Notes under the pieces: generated by a model
Told to the model about the DNA's origin: nothing
The model's input: only the letters and a program-made list of their open reading frames with translations
Databases searched by the model: none
Translations under genes and position numbers: made by a program
NCBI RefSeq assembly: GCF_023278365.1
Contig: NZ_CP075338.1
Location: forward strand, 496,001 to 560,000
Reading direction: 5' to 3'
DNA from: Epilithonimonas zeae
GTDB lineage: Bacteria > Bacteroidota > Bacteroidia > Flavobacteriales > Weeksellaceae
Length of the DNA: 64,000 nucleotides
In this document: in pieces, positions 25,350 through 34,898 of the stretch
Layout: every line of letters starts with the position of its first letter
How positions within the stretch are numbered: the stretch's first letter is position 1

Positions 25350-25799
25350 TCAGCTAATTTTTTCAAGAACTTTGAATTTGTTATAGGAAACACTAAGCTG
25401 TTGAAGCTGCTGTCCAACTAATGCTTCACTCTCGCGACATAGATTGCCACTTTTGAGTGCATTTTGGAAGGCATCGATAGCTGCTTTCTCACCAAAAACC
25501 ACATTTTCAAGTGTCGATTCCACTTTATCCGAAACGAAGGTATTCTTAATATCAATCCAGGCTCTGTGGAATGCACCAGAAATACTAGTTTCGTTATCCG
25601 GATTTCCTCCTTTGCTTTTGATAAGATCAATCAGTTCATCCTTCATATCCCATGCTTCTGCAACCATATTATCGTAGGCTGGTCTAAGATCAGCATAATT
25701 TTCCCATACTTTGTCGGCTACTTTAGCAAATCCAGCAATCCTGTCATTGGTAATGTTCAGCAAATCGTTTAGTACTGAAATTGTTTTGTCGTTATTCAT
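25350..25799 (-). CDS. PA2169/DUF2383-family four-helix-bundle protein
   Basis: A 149-residue protein starting MNNDKTISVLNDLLNITNDRIAGF, the typical opening of the PA2169 ferritin-like family. It consists of amphipathic helices throughout (MKDELIDLIKSKGG, KVESTLENVVFGEKAAIDAFQNALKSG), with no signal peptide or membrane helix. The start at 25799 is preferred over an upstream ATG at 25835 because conservation begins here. Proteins of this family are linked to general stress responses and polyhydroxyalkanoate granules in other bacteria; no catalytic role is known. It has its own terminator and closes the stress/sensory region before the pectin locus. Confidence 0.82.
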   Translation of the reverse strand: MNNDKTISVLNDLLNITNDRIAGFAKVADKVWENYADLRPAYDNMVAEAWDMKDELIDLIKSKGGNPDNETSISGAFHRAWIDIKNTFVSDKVESTLENVVFGEKAAIDAFQNALKSGNLCRESEALVGQQLQQLSVSYNKFKVLEKIS

Positions 25800-25891
25800 A
25801 ATAAAAATTGTTTTAGTGTGCATCGAATTTTGCAAGAATGATGCCTATAAAACAGAATAGAGCAATTTTATGATATCCCAATTAATTATTT

Positions 25892-28882
25892 TTACTCCAC
25901 AATAACCTTAAAATTCCGATTCAGATTCTCCCCAGAAACATTTAAAATATAAATTCCGACAGCTTTTTTATTAACAATATTCAAAGTGAAAACTCCTTTT
26001 TCATTAGAAGTGATATTTTCATTAATAATAATTTTACCTGTCATATCTCTTAATGTTGCTGTTAAATTAGACTTTTTATAATCAGGAAGTTGGATAGAGA
26101 TTTTATCTTTTACAGGATTTGGATAAACAATTCCTTTTTCAGAAAGGAATTTATCCGTACTCAATGTCGTTTGGCTATACAAAGCTTGTACTTCCGAAAG
26201 AGGTAATGCATAATTGAACATTTTCAACTCATCAAATGCACCTTTGTAAGGAGCTGGAGCTGTGGTTGACATTAATTCAAATTCACCAATGTTTCCAATA
26301 ATCAAATCACTGACTTCACCAATTCCAGTAACAGCAGTTTCATCGCCTTCCGCACTTAAAACTCCATTACTGTAAATTCTCATTTTATGAGCAACAATGT
26401 CTCTCATTATTACAACATTTACCCAATCTCCTGTGAAATAATTAGCGATAGGAGAAGTAATCTCTTTTTTCGTTACATCGTCATCAATAGCAAAACGTAA
26501 TTGTCCGCCTTTTATCTCAATATTGTAACGTTTTCCTGTTGCTCCGGTTGTTGTATTTTTCGTAAATGAACCTTTGCATAAAACATAAAGACTTGTAGAT
26601 GATGAAGATGGAATCATAGTCGTTGGAGCTTTCATCCAAAAAGAAACAGTGAATGAATTTTTATCAAAGAAGATATGGTCTTGATTCGGAACACTTGCGA
26701 TGTACATATTGCTTGGAGAAGTTGCTAAATCAAGAGCGTAATTTTCCTTTCCTTGGATTCTGACGTTAGAATTATCATAGGCAACATCCAGTATTCCGTC
26801 ATTTTCATAATCGGTTACATCTGCAATTTTTTCTCCTTCAAAAGGTGCTTCTTTGAATGGCCAATATCCAACAAGAGTGGGAGTTAATGTATGAAAATTC
26901 CAAACATCACCGGTTGCAGTTCCTTTTTCATTTGAAGCATCTATTCTCCAATAATAAGTCGTTGCAGGACTCAATCCGGTCAATTGATAAGATGGCGAAG
27001 TTGAATAATTAACATCTGCAACTTTACTTAAGGTTGATGAATTAGTTCCAAGATAAACTGAGTATTTTGTTGTATTTGTACTTCCTGCCCATTTCAATGT
27101 CAGATTTCCGCTGGTCAATTCTACATTGTTACTTCCGTTTGTAGGAGCAGGATTTGTGGCTTTCGTCGGAGCTGATGGAATTGGTGGAGTGGTAATAGAT
27201 GCAATCGAAGTATAAACTGAAGATTCTGTTGCATTAATAGCTTTAACTCTATAATAATATTGAGTATTTGGAGTCAAACTGGTTTCATTATAACTTACAA
27301 TATTAGCTCCCAATGTTGCTATTTCTGAGAAATTAGTTCCATCTGTTGAACGTTCCAAAATATAGTTGGTTTCGTTAGTTGAATTATCGCTCCAATTGAC
27401 TGTAAAAGAGCTTGCCGGTGGAACTTCTGTTGTCGCGACATTCGTGAAATTAAGATTTGTCGGGGGAATAATAAAATCTGGCGGGGTTTGATTGGGTAAG
27501 CTGTTGATATAAACTTCAATATTTAGATATGGAGCATTTGTAGTGCTTACATTCAAAGCATCTGGAGTATATTTGTCTAATCCGTTTGCATCTTCCCAAG
27601 CATCTGGCATTCCGTCATTATCTGTATCCAAAGGAGCTGGCGCACCATAAACGTGTCCTGCACCACCATTTGTAAAACCAAATTGAGAAGTAAGGTCAGA
27701 TTGAACATAAACATAAGTCGCCGTTGTTCCTTTTGACTGCAAATCAGAAATCATCAGATTCTCGACTTGGTCACGTCTCGGATAAGATGCACCGACATTC
27801 AAAATTGCTTTGTCATAAGCTTGTTGAGCTGTTAAAGTCGGATTTTTCATTGGATAATCGTAAGGCTCTGATTTGATGGAATTAATATCACCAGTAGGAA
27901 AACCTGTCAAATCCGAAGGTACCAAAGTTCCGTTCAGGATTCCGTCTTTGTTATTATCAAAATAATTTCCAGAACCATACAAAGAAAAATTGTCATTTCC
28001 TCTGTTGAAAGGTGTTGTAACAGTATTACTTGTATTTGGTCCGCCAATAAAATAATTATTAATGATATTCACATCCGAAGTTCCAGCCGAATCTCCGCCC
28101 ATAATATAAGCGTCACCCGATTCTGTATGCCCATAAGTATTACTATAATTTCCCCAGTTATAAACAATGTTATTGACGAATTCGTTGATTCCCTTTACCT
28201 TATTGTTGCGAGTCTTGTTGCAGATATACAAATTTCCGATTAAACTGATTTTTCCACCGGAAGGTTGCATCAATCCTCCAGCCGAGTGATTGTGACGATG
28301 CAGACCTTGACCAATAATAGAATTCTGAATCGTGATATTATCAGGGCTATCGCCTTTGTTATCCCAGTTGATGGAGAAAACTTCGTCCGTTCCCCAAGTG
28401 AAAGACATATGGTCGAAAATCATATTTGAACCATTCGCAAGTCCTGATGTATCCTGACCTTGGGTTGTACTTCCGAAACGGATTCTTATATAACGGGAAA
28501 TTGTATTACTTGCTCCTGTAAAAGTGACTCTGGAGCCAAGAAGAACAATTCCTTCTCCGAGAGCAGTCTGGCCTGCAATGGTCGTGTTTTTTGCAACTAC
28601 GATTTGAGATTGAGTATTAATAATTCCCCCAACCTTGAATATAACAAATCGTCCTTCTTTGCTCACCGCATCACGAAAAGAGCCAGGGCCGCTGTCATTG
28701 AGGTTGGTTACTAAGTAAATCTCAGGATTTGCAGCACCTCTTGCACCTGTAGTATATCTTCCAAAACCGGTGGCTTCCGGAAAGGCTAATGTTTGTGCGT
28801 CAAGACCAATAGTTGTTGAAATTGTTCCGCAAAATATAAATAGCTTAAACATTCGATTGATAGGTAGAATTTTTTTCTTCAT
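25892..28882 (-). CDS. Secreted multidomain PL1-type pectate lyase with T9SS sorting domain
   Basis: The product is 996 residues. A signal peptide spans about 1-30. A PL1-like right-handed beta-helix runs from about 33 to 420 (FPEATGFGRYTTGARGAANPEIYLVTNLNDSGPGSFRDAVS ... TIAGQTALGEGIVL ... FDHMSFTWGTDEVFSINW ... HNHSAGGLM). A calcium-type DTDNDGMPDAWE segment follows, then two fibronectin-III-like domains (about 480-570 and 580-670), a LamG-like domain (about 680-900), and a T9SS C-terminal domain beginning YPNPVKDKISIQL. It should cleave homogalacturonan by beta-elimination outside the cell, secreted through the Bacteroidota type IX system. It is divergent from GH28 at 29227 and its promoter carries the CAGGAT direct repeat. 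A related PL1 at 56837 lacks the added domains. Confidence 0.9.
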   Translation of the reverse strand: MKKKILPINRMFKLFIFCGTISTTIGLDAQTLAFPEATGFGRYTTGARGAANPEIYLVTNLNDSGPGSFRDAVSKEGRFVIFKVGGIINTQSQIVVAKNTTIAGQTALGEGIVLLGSRVTFTGASNTISRYIRIRFGSTTQGQDTSGLANGSNMIFDHMSFTWGTDEVFSINWDNKGDSPDNITIQNSIIGQGLHRHNHSAGGLMQPSGGKISLIGNLYICNKTRNNKVKGINEFVNNIVYNWGNYSNTYGHTESGDAYIMGGDSAGTSDVNIINNYFIGGPNTSNTVTTPFNRGNDNFSLYGSGNYFDNNKDGILNGTLVPSDLTGFPTGDINSIKSEPYDYPMKNPTLTAQQAYDKAILNVGASYPRRDQVENLMISDLQSKGTTATYVYVQSDLTSQFGFTNGGAGHVYGAPAPLDTDNDGMPDAWEDANGLDKYTPDALNVSTTNAPYLNIEVYINSLPNQTPPDFIIPPTNLNFTNVATTEVPPASSFTVNWSDNSTNETNYILERSTDGTNFSEIATLGANIVSYNETSLTPNTQYYYRVKAINATESSVYTSIASITTPPIPSAPTKATNPAPTNGSNNVELTSGNLTLKWAGSTNTTKYSVYLGTNSSTLSKVADVNYSTSPSYQLTGLSPATTYYWRIDASNEKGTATGDVWNFHTLTPTLVGYWPFKEAPFEGEKIADVTDYENDGILDVAYDNSNVRIQGKENYALDLATSPSNMYIASVPNQDHIFFDKNSFTVSFWMKAPTTMIPSSSSTSLYVLCKGSFTKNTTTGATGKRYNIEIKGGQLRFAIDDDVTKKEITSPIANYFTGDWVNVVIMRDIVAHKMRIYSNGVLSAEGDETAVTGIGEVSDLIIGNIGEFELMSTTAPAPYKGAFDELKMFNYALPLSEVQALYSQTTLSTDKFLSEKGIVYPNPVKDKISIQLPDYKKSNLTATLRDMTGKIIINENITSNEKGVFTLNIVNKKAVGIYILNVSGENLNRNFKVIVE

Positions 28883-28926
28883 AACAATAAATTCTGATTA
28901 ATTAGAAATAGGCTTTTGATATGAGT

Positions 28927-28971
28927 GAAAATTAGAGACAACAACTAAGATGACTGTCCTGCTGAATCCTG
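28927..28971 (-). promoter_or_regulatory. CAGGAT direct-repeat promoter of the T9SS PL1 gene
   Basis: Leftward CAGGAT-TCAG-CAGGAC-AG, then exactly 20 bp from the reference base (28954) to TAATTTTC (28934-28927). The geometry equals that of the sites before GH28, rhaT, susC and the aldolase gene. Confidence 0.7.
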
Positions 28972-29151
28972 TTAATTATCAGTTGGTTATAGATTTTAAT
29001 AATTTTAATGTTAATTAATTATGAACTGAATTTAAGATTCTATCAAGGTTTGATAGCGATTGATTTTACAGCAGATCATTGTTTTTTGAATTAAAATTTA
29101 ACTCTTTAATCAATGAAAATCTTTTTGGCAGATTCAATTATATTTTATTGA

Positions 29152-29196
29152 CAGGAGAGGACAGGATGCTCCAACTCCTCAAAAACTATACTTTTA
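29152..29196 (+). promoter_or_regulatory. CAGGAT direct-repeat promoter of GH28
   Basis: CAGGAG-AGGA-CAGGAT-GC, with the final C at 29169 exactly 20 bp before TACTTTTA at 29189-29196 (one mismatch to TAnnTTTG). Hexamers are 10 bp apart, one helical turn. Confidence 0.7.
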
Positions 29197-29226
29197 TTTT
29201 CGTTTATTAGCTATACAAAATCGATT

Positions 29227-30600
29227 ATGACATTTCAAAATATATCAAAGCTTTGCTTAACTTTTTCACTTCTTTTTTCTTTTTCAGGATTAAAAAGCCA
29301 GGATAAATTCCCAGACGGAACCGCCATTCCGAAATGGTTTAAAGAAAACAAACCAACAGATATCAATAAATTAGGCAAGAAATACATCATCACAGATTTT
29401 GGAGTAAAGAACGATAGCACAATTCTTCAGACAAAACAGGTTCAAAATATCATTGATGAAGCTTCAAAAAACGGAGGTGTCATTGTCGTACCAAAAGGAA
29501 CCTTCCTCATCAGTTCTCTTTTCTTTAAGCAGGGAACACACTTATATTTAGAAAATGGAGCAAAATTAAAAGGAAGTGATGATATCAACGATTTTCCTGT
29601 GGTTACAACAAGAATGGAAGGTCAGACTGTGAAATATTTTCCGGCTTTGATTAATGCAGACGGATTAGACGGCTTTACAATTTCAGGAAAAGGAACTTTG
29701 GACGGAAATGGTTTAAGATTCTGGAAATCATTCTGGAAAAGAAGAGAATGGAATCCTAAATGCACCAATATGGATGAAATGAGACCGAGAATTATCTATG
29801 TTTCCAATTCAAAAAATATTCAGATTGAAGGAATTACAGTGAAAAATTCACCGTTCTGGAGCACGCATTATTATAAGTCTCAATTCGTGAAATTATTAAA
29901 CTTAACGATTTTAGCTCCGAAAGAACCTGTAAAAGCGCCAAGCACAGACGCTATTGACATCGACGCTTGTTCAAATTTCCTGGTGAAAAACTGTTATATG
30001 TCGGTGAATGACGATGCGATTGCTTTAAAAGGTGGAAAAGGTCCAAAAGCGGATACAGACCCGAATAACGGCGAAAACAGAAACATTATCATCGAAGACA
30101 ATACTTTCGGATTCTGCCATTCTGCGCTCACTTGCGGAAGCGAATCGATTCACAACTACAACATTATTTTCAGAAATTCTACCGTGAAAGATGCTTCAAG
30201 ACTGTTGCACCTAAAAATGCGTCCCGATACGCCTCAAAATTACGAATACATCACTTTAGATAACATTAAAGGAAACGTAAAAACTTTTATTTACGCAAAA
30301 GGCTGGAATCAGTTTTTTGATTTGAAAGGCGAAGCAAGACCGAGAAAAGGATTGGCCAATAATATTACCATCAAAAATATAGATTTAAGTTGCGAAACAG
30401 CCTTTTCTATTGAGAAATCGGATTTGTTTGATTTAAAAGATTTCACTTTTGAAAACTTAAAAATCAAGGCTTTAAAACCGGAAATGGAAAATTTAAGCAA
30501 CATTCAAAATTTGAAGCAAACCAAAGTCAATGTGACAAAAGTAGCTTCTCTTACGCAATCTTACGATAAAAAAGATGACTCCGACATCGCTGCAAAATAA
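29227..30600 (+). CDS. GH28 polygalacturonase/rhamnogalacturonan hydrolase
   Basis: A 457-residue protein with a signal peptide (about 1-24), so exported. The parallel beta-helix has the GH28 motifs in order: STDAIDIDAC with Asp241, VNDDAIALKGG with the catalytic Asp262/Asp263, CHSALTCGSES in place of GHG, and LKMRPD in place of RIK. The Asp triad needed for inverting hydrolysis is present. The changed GHG/RIK motifs suggest a rhamnogalacturonan- or unsaturated-oligomer-type specificity rather than classic endo-polygalacturonase (inference). It is the first gene of the long rightward run; its stop overlaps the GH2 start by one base (TAATG), so the two are translationally coupled. Confidence 0.9.
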   Translation: MTFQNISKLCLTFSLLFSFSGLKSQDKFPDGTAIPKWFKENKPTDINKLGKKYIITDFGVKNDSTILQTKQVQNIIDEASKNGGVIVVPKGTFLISSLFFKQGTHLYLENGAKLKGSDDINDFPVVTTRMEGQTVKYFPALINADGLDGFTISGKGTLDGNGLRFWKSFWKRREWNPKCTNMDEMRPRIIYVSNSKNIQIEGITVKNSPFWSTHYYKSQFVKLLNLTILAPKEPVKAPSTDAIDIDACSNFLVKNCYMSVNDDAIALKGGKGPKADTDPNNGENRNIIIEDNTFGFCHSALTCGSESIHNYNIIFRNSTVKDASRLLHLKMRPDTPQNYEYITLDNIKGNVKTFIYAKGWNQFFDLKGEARPRKGLANNITIKNIDLSCETAFSIEKSDLFDLKDFTFENLKIKALKPEMENLSNIQNLKQTKVNVTKVASLTQSYDKKDDSDIAAK

Positions 30601-33455
30601 TGAGTTTTTCTTTCAAAATATTAGCTCTGTTATGTGTCTGTTCACAGTTTTTATTTTCTCAGTCTAAAGAAATCCAATTCTTAACTGGAAAAGATGCTGA
30701 GCACACCAAAGAATGGGATTTTTGGATTAATTCAGGACGAAAATCGGGAAGCTGGAGCAAAATCAATGTACCTTCACATTGGGAGCAACAGGGTTTTGGC
30801 TCGTACAATTACGGCCGGGATTATGTGACGTATGGCAAAAACTTCAAGTTTCACGACGAAACAGGTTTGTACAAACACAAATTCACCGTTCCCAATTCGT
30901 GGAAAGGAAAAAGCATCAACATCGTTTTTGAAGGTTCAATGACCGACACCGAAGTGAAAATCAATGGAAAATCGGCGGGAGCCATTCATCAGGGTGCTTT
31001 TTATGAATTTAAATATGATATTTCGGATAAAATTCAATTCGGAAAAGAAAATATTCTCGAAGTTAAAGTCTCAAAAATGTCGGCTGATAAATCGGTCAAT
31101 AACGCAGAACGTCTCGCAGATTATTGGATTTTGGGCGGAATTTTCCGACCTGTTTATTTGGAAGCCAATCCAAAAGAACATATTTCTTCAACAGCGATTG
31201 ATGCCAAAGCAGACGGGACTTTTCGTTCAAATATTCATTTAAATGAAATTAATTCTGCCAACAATATAAAAGTCCAATTATTTGATGTTAAGAATAATTT
31301 GGTTGGCGAATCTCAGGTTCAAATCCAAAAAGGCGATACTTTAAAACAGATTCAATTTTCGGTTAAAAATCCAAAACTTTGGACGGCCGAAACTCCAAAT
31401 TTGTATAAAGCAAAATTCACGTTAAATAAAAACAGGAAAAACATCTTCCAAACCGAAGAAAAATTCGGTTTCAGAACCATTGAAATCCGGAAAGGCGACG
31501 GAATTTTCATCAACGGAACCAAAGTCAAAATGAAAGGCATTAACCGTCACGTTTGGTGGCCGGAAACGGGGCGAACTGTCACGGAAAATATCGATTTAAT
31601 GGACGTTCAGCTCATCAAAGAAATGAATATGAATGCCGTTCGTTGTTCTCATTATCCGCCGAATAAATCGTTTCTGAAAATTTGCGATTCGCTCGGTTTA
31701 TACGTTCTGGATGAATTGGCAGGTTGGCAAAAAAAATACAGCACAGAAGTCGGAAAAAAGTTGGTGAAAGAAATGGTAACGAGAGATGCCAATCATCCTT
31801 CAATTATTTTCTGGAGCAACGGAAACGAAGGCGGACATAATTTTGATTTGGATGCAGAATTTGCAAAATATGACTTGTCAAGTCGTCCTGTGATTCACGC
31901 ACATCACAAGCCTGGAAACGCTTTCAACGGCATCGACTGCAATCATTACGAAGATTATTACAGCACAAAAAATATCCTCGAAGGCGAAAATATTTATATG
32001 CCGACCGAGTTTTTACACGCACAAGACGACGGCGGTGGCGGAACTTCTCTGGCCGATTATTGGGAACTTCACTGGAATTCCAAAAAAGGAGCGGGTGGTT
32101 TTCTCTGGGCTTTTGTGGATGAAGGTTTGGTGCGAACGGATTTCAATAATCAGATTGATGTGAACGCAATCAACGCTCCTGACGGAGTTTTGGGACCACA
32201 TCGTGAAAAGGAAGGTAGTTTTTATGCTATTCGTGAAATTTACAGTCCGGTAAAAATTGATTTGAAAACCTTGCCGAATGATTTTACCGGAATCATTCCT
32301 GTGGAAAACCGTTATCATTTTACGAATTTAAAAGATTGTCAGTTTGAATGGAAACTGGTGAAATTTAAGACACCATTTTCTTCAGAATCAGGTTTTGATT
32401 TGATTAAAACGGGAAAAGCAGAATCTCCAAATATTAAACCGACAGAAAAAGGAAATATTAGCCTAAATCTTCCTTCAAACTGGAAAGAAAATGAAGGTTT
32501 ATTATTAACCGCAACCGATGCTTTCGGAAAAGAAATCTACACCTGGACTTGGAAATTGAAGTCTAATGAGGAAATTTCAAAACAGTTTTCAAAATCTTTA
32601 ACTAAGGAATTTCCAGTTTCTGTGATAGAAAATGAAACTGAATTTATTTTAAAAGCAGACGAAAAAGAATTTATCATTGGGAAAAACGACGGTTTATTAA
32701 AATCAGTCATTGTTGATAAGAAAGGCAAAAAAATGACCTTCAAAAACGGTCCTGTTTTCGTGAACGGAACAATGGAATTATCGTCCATAAAATCTTTTGC
32801 AGAAGGACAAAACCAACTGATTGAAGTCAATTACAAAAACGGAAATAAAATCATCTGGAAACTCAATCCAAACGGAGTTTTAGAATTAAATTATGAATAT
32901 TCTTTGTCGGGAGATTACCAATTTTCAGGCGTAAGTTTTGACTATCCCGAAAATTATGTCATCAATGCAAAATGGCTTGGGAAAGGCCCTTATCACGTTT
33001 GGAAAAACCGTTTACAAGGACAGACTTACAATGTTTGGCAGAATTTGAAAAACTCAACAAGAACCGGACAATCGCCGTGGATTTACCCTGAATTTAAAGG
33101 TTATTGTGATGACGTTTCGTGGTTGCAACTGGATACGGCAGAAGGCAAAATAACGGTCGGGACCAAAGAAGAAAAAATGTTTGTCAGACTCTTCGATTTT
33201 TACGGAATTTACGGAGCGGAAGGATATCCGAAATTGCCAAGCGGAAATATTTCTTTCCTAGATGCGATTCCACCGTTGGGAACTGTTTTGGCGTTTAACA
33301 TTAACGATAAAACTGAATCTTTAGGATTAGAAAGCGAGCCGAATCATCTGAACGGAACGTTTAAGAGAACCTTATATTTCTATTTTGGTTTGCCAGATTT
33401 GGGAGATGAAAATAAACAGTTTATAATGCCGAAAGAAAATATTTTAACAGATTAA
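30600..33455 (+). CDS. GH2-family beta-galactosidase-like enzyme
   Basis: A 951-residue exported protein with a signal peptide of about 20 residues. The sugar-binding jelly-roll lies at about 30-190, followed by an immunoglobulin-like domain and the TIM barrel. Acid/base Glu410 lies in FWSNGNEGGH and nucleophile Glu470 in YMPTEFLHA. FNGIDCNHYED and GFLWAFVDEG also fit GH2, and a C-terminal beta domain completes the protein. GH2 members remove beta-linked galactose, glucuronic acid or other sugars. In an RG-I locus the natural role is trimming galactan side chains or RG-I decorations. It overlaps GH28 by one base and lies 2 bp before CE12, a tight operon. Confidence 0.9.
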   Translation: MSFSFKILALLCVCSQFLFSQSKEIQFLTGKDAEHTKEWDFWINSGRKSGSWSKINVPSHWEQQGFGSYNYGRDYVTYGKNFKFHDETGLYKHKFTVPNSWKGKSINIVFEGSMTDTEVKINGKSAGAIHQGAFYEFKYDISDKIQFGKENILEVKVSKMSADKSVNNAERLADYWILGGIFRPVYLEANPKEHISSTAIDAKADGTFRSNIHLNEINSANNIKVQLFDVKNNLVGESQVQIQKGDTLKQIQFSVKNPKLWTAETPNLYKAKFTLNKNRKNIFQTEEKFGFRTIEIRKGDGIFINGTKVKMKGINRHVWWPETGRTVTENIDLMDVQLIKEMNMNAVRCSHYPPNKSFLKICDSLGLYVLDELAGWQKKYSTEVGKKLVKEMVTRDANHPSIIFWSNGNEGGHNFDLDAEFAKYDLSSRPVIHAHHKPGNAFNGIDCNHYEDYYSTKNILEGENIYMPTEFLHAQDDGGGGTSLADYWELHWNSKKGAGGFLWAFVDEGLVRTDFNNQIDVNAINAPDGVLGPHREKEGSFYAIREIYSPVKIDLKTLPNDFTGIIPVENRYHFTNLKDCQFEWKLVKFKTPFSSESGFDLIKTGKAESPNIKPTEKGNISLNLPSNWKENEGLLLTATDAFGKEIYTWTWKLKSNEEISKQFSKSLTKEFPVSVIENETEFILKADEKEFIIGKNDGLLKSVIVDKKGKKMTFKNGPVFVNGTMELSSIKSFAEGQNQLIEVNYKNGNKIIWKLNPNGVLELNYEYSLSGDYQFSGVSFDYPENYVINAKWLGKGPYHVWKNRLQGQTYNVWQNLKNSTRTGQSPWIYPEFKGYCDDVSWLQLDTAEGKITVGTKEEKMFVRLFDFYGIYGAEGYPKLPSGNISFLDAIPPLGTVLAFNINDKTESLGLESEPNHLNGTFKRTLYFYFGLPDLGDENKQFIMPKENILTD

Positions 33456-33457
33456 TA

Positions 33458-34780
33458 ATGAGTAAAATAGTTCCATTTTTAGTGTTATGCATCTGTTCAT
33501 TTTATTTTGGACAGCAAACCAGCTTCAAATTTGATTTTGGTGGAGACAGAGTAGAAGAAGGTTTCATTCCGATTCATTCAACTTCAAAATTCGACAGGAA
33601 AATCGGCTATGGTTTTATGGATATTTCGGGTTTAAAATCTGTTGACAATGGCGGAAATGCTTTGACGGGAGATTTTATCACAAGTGACAGACCTTTCTAT
33701 TTTTCGGTGGCAATTCCTGAAGGAAATTATGATATTCAACTGAATTTAGGTGATACAAAAGGAAGTTCGGAAACAACAGTCCGTGTAGAAAACCGTCGAT
33801 TGATATTAAATGATATCAAAACCAAGCAAGGCGAAATTGTTGAAAAAACAATCACCGTTCACGTAAAAGATAGCATTATCAGAAATCAAAACGGCGAAAA
33901 AATCGGAATGGTAAAATTAAAACCAAGAGAAACAAAATATTTGCATTGGGATAATTTGCTGACGATTGAATTCAATGATAAAACTCCGAAAGTTTGCTCA
34001 ATAATTATTCAACCCAACAAAACGGCGAAAACCATTTATTTAACAGGAGATTCAACAGTTGTTGATGCGCAATACGAACCGTGGGCTTCTTGGGGACAGA
34101 TGTTATCGTATTTTTTCGTTCCAAACGAAGTGGTGATTGCTAATTATGCCGAGAGCGGGGAAACCTTAAAAGCATTCGAAGACCGCCACCGAATCGATAA
34201 AATCTGGAATAAATTGAAACCCGGAGATTATTTGCTGATCCAGTTTGGACATAATGACCAAAAAGCGGGAAACAGCACAAAATCGGGTTACAGAAAAAGA
34301 TTAAAAGAATGGATTCAAAAAGCCAGACAATTAGGCGCAGTTCCGGTTTTGGTCACTTCAATGAACCGCAGAGTTTTTGATGAAAACAATAAAATTGTCA
34401 ACACTTTAGACGATTTTCCTGACGCAATGAGAGAAATTGCAAAAAAAGAAAAAGTGGATTTGATTGATTTGAATGCCTTAAGCAAAACTTTGTTCGAAGC
34501 GATGGGACCGGAAGCGGCGAAGAAAGCATTTGTTTATTACCCTGCAAACGCTTACCCAAACCAACCAAATGCTTTGGCAGACGATACGCATTTCAATCCA
34601 TATGGTGCTTATGAATTGGCGGAATGTGTCGTAAAATCCATCGTTGACCAAAATTTACCTTTAAAAAAATACATTTCAAAGAATTATAAAAATTTTAACC
34701 CCAATAAACCCGATGATGTTGAAAAATTCCATTGGCCGGAATCTGTTTTTATGGAATCTTTAAAACCGGATGGAAATTAA
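33458..34780 (+). CDS. CE12-type rhamnogalacturonan acetylesterase
   Basis: A 440-residue exported protein with a signal peptide of about 18 residues. An N-terminal beta-sandwich (about 20-180: FKFDFGG ... FYFSVAIPEGNYDIQLNLG) precedes the SGNH hydrolase. Block I is TGDST with nucleophile Ser199, block II is YAESGET, block III is FGHNDQ, and block V is DDTHFN with Asp376/His378. The extra N-terminal domain is common in Bacteroidota CE12 enzymes. It should remove O-acetyl groups from galacturonic acid in RG-I so that lyase and hydrolases gain access. It lies 2 bp after GH2. An R2 repeat separates it from GH106. Confidence 0.9.
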   Translation: MSKIVPFLVLCICSFYFGQQTSFKFDFGGDRVEEGFIPIHSTSKFDRKIGYGFMDISGLKSVDNGGNALTGDFITSDRPFYFSVAIPEGNYDIQLNLGDTKGSSETTVRVENRRLILNDIKTKQGEIVEKTITVHVKDSIIRNQNGEKIGMVKLKPRETKYLHWDNLLTIEFNDKTPKVCSIIIQPNKTAKTIYLTGDSTVVDAQYEPWASWGQMLSYFFVPNEVVIANYAESGETLKAFEDRHRIDKIWNKLKPGDYLLIQFGHNDQKAGNSTKSGYRKRLKEWIQKARQLGAVPVLVTSMNRRVFDENNKIVNTLDDFPDAMREIAKKEKVDLIDLNALSKTLFEAMGPEAAKKAFVYYPANAYPNQPNALADDTHFNPYGAYELAECVVKSIVDQNLPLKKYISKNYKNFNPNKPDDVEKFHWPESVFMESLKPDGN

Positions 34781-34803
34781 TTGCTGTGAATAAAGATATA
34801 CAG

Positions 34804-34880
34804 TTTGTCATTCAGAACGAAACGAAGTGGAGTGAAGAATCTCAATTTTAAATAGATTTCTCGTTCCTCGAAATGACAAA
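34804..34880. repeat. Intergenic repeat family R2, copy 2
   Basis: TTTGTCATTCAGAACGAAACG... to ...CTCGAAATGACAAA, with terminal inverted repeats. It sits inside the operon between CE12 and GH106 without an evident terminator. Confidence 0.75.
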
Positions 34881-34898
34881 ACTTAAAAAAAATTAATA

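Larger units (their letters stand above)
28883..29226. other. Divergent promoter region of PL1 and GH28
   Basis: 344 bp with two back-to-back CAGGAT direct-repeat promoters: 28971-28927 leftward and 29152-29196 rightward. Nothing else was recognised. Confidence 0.6.
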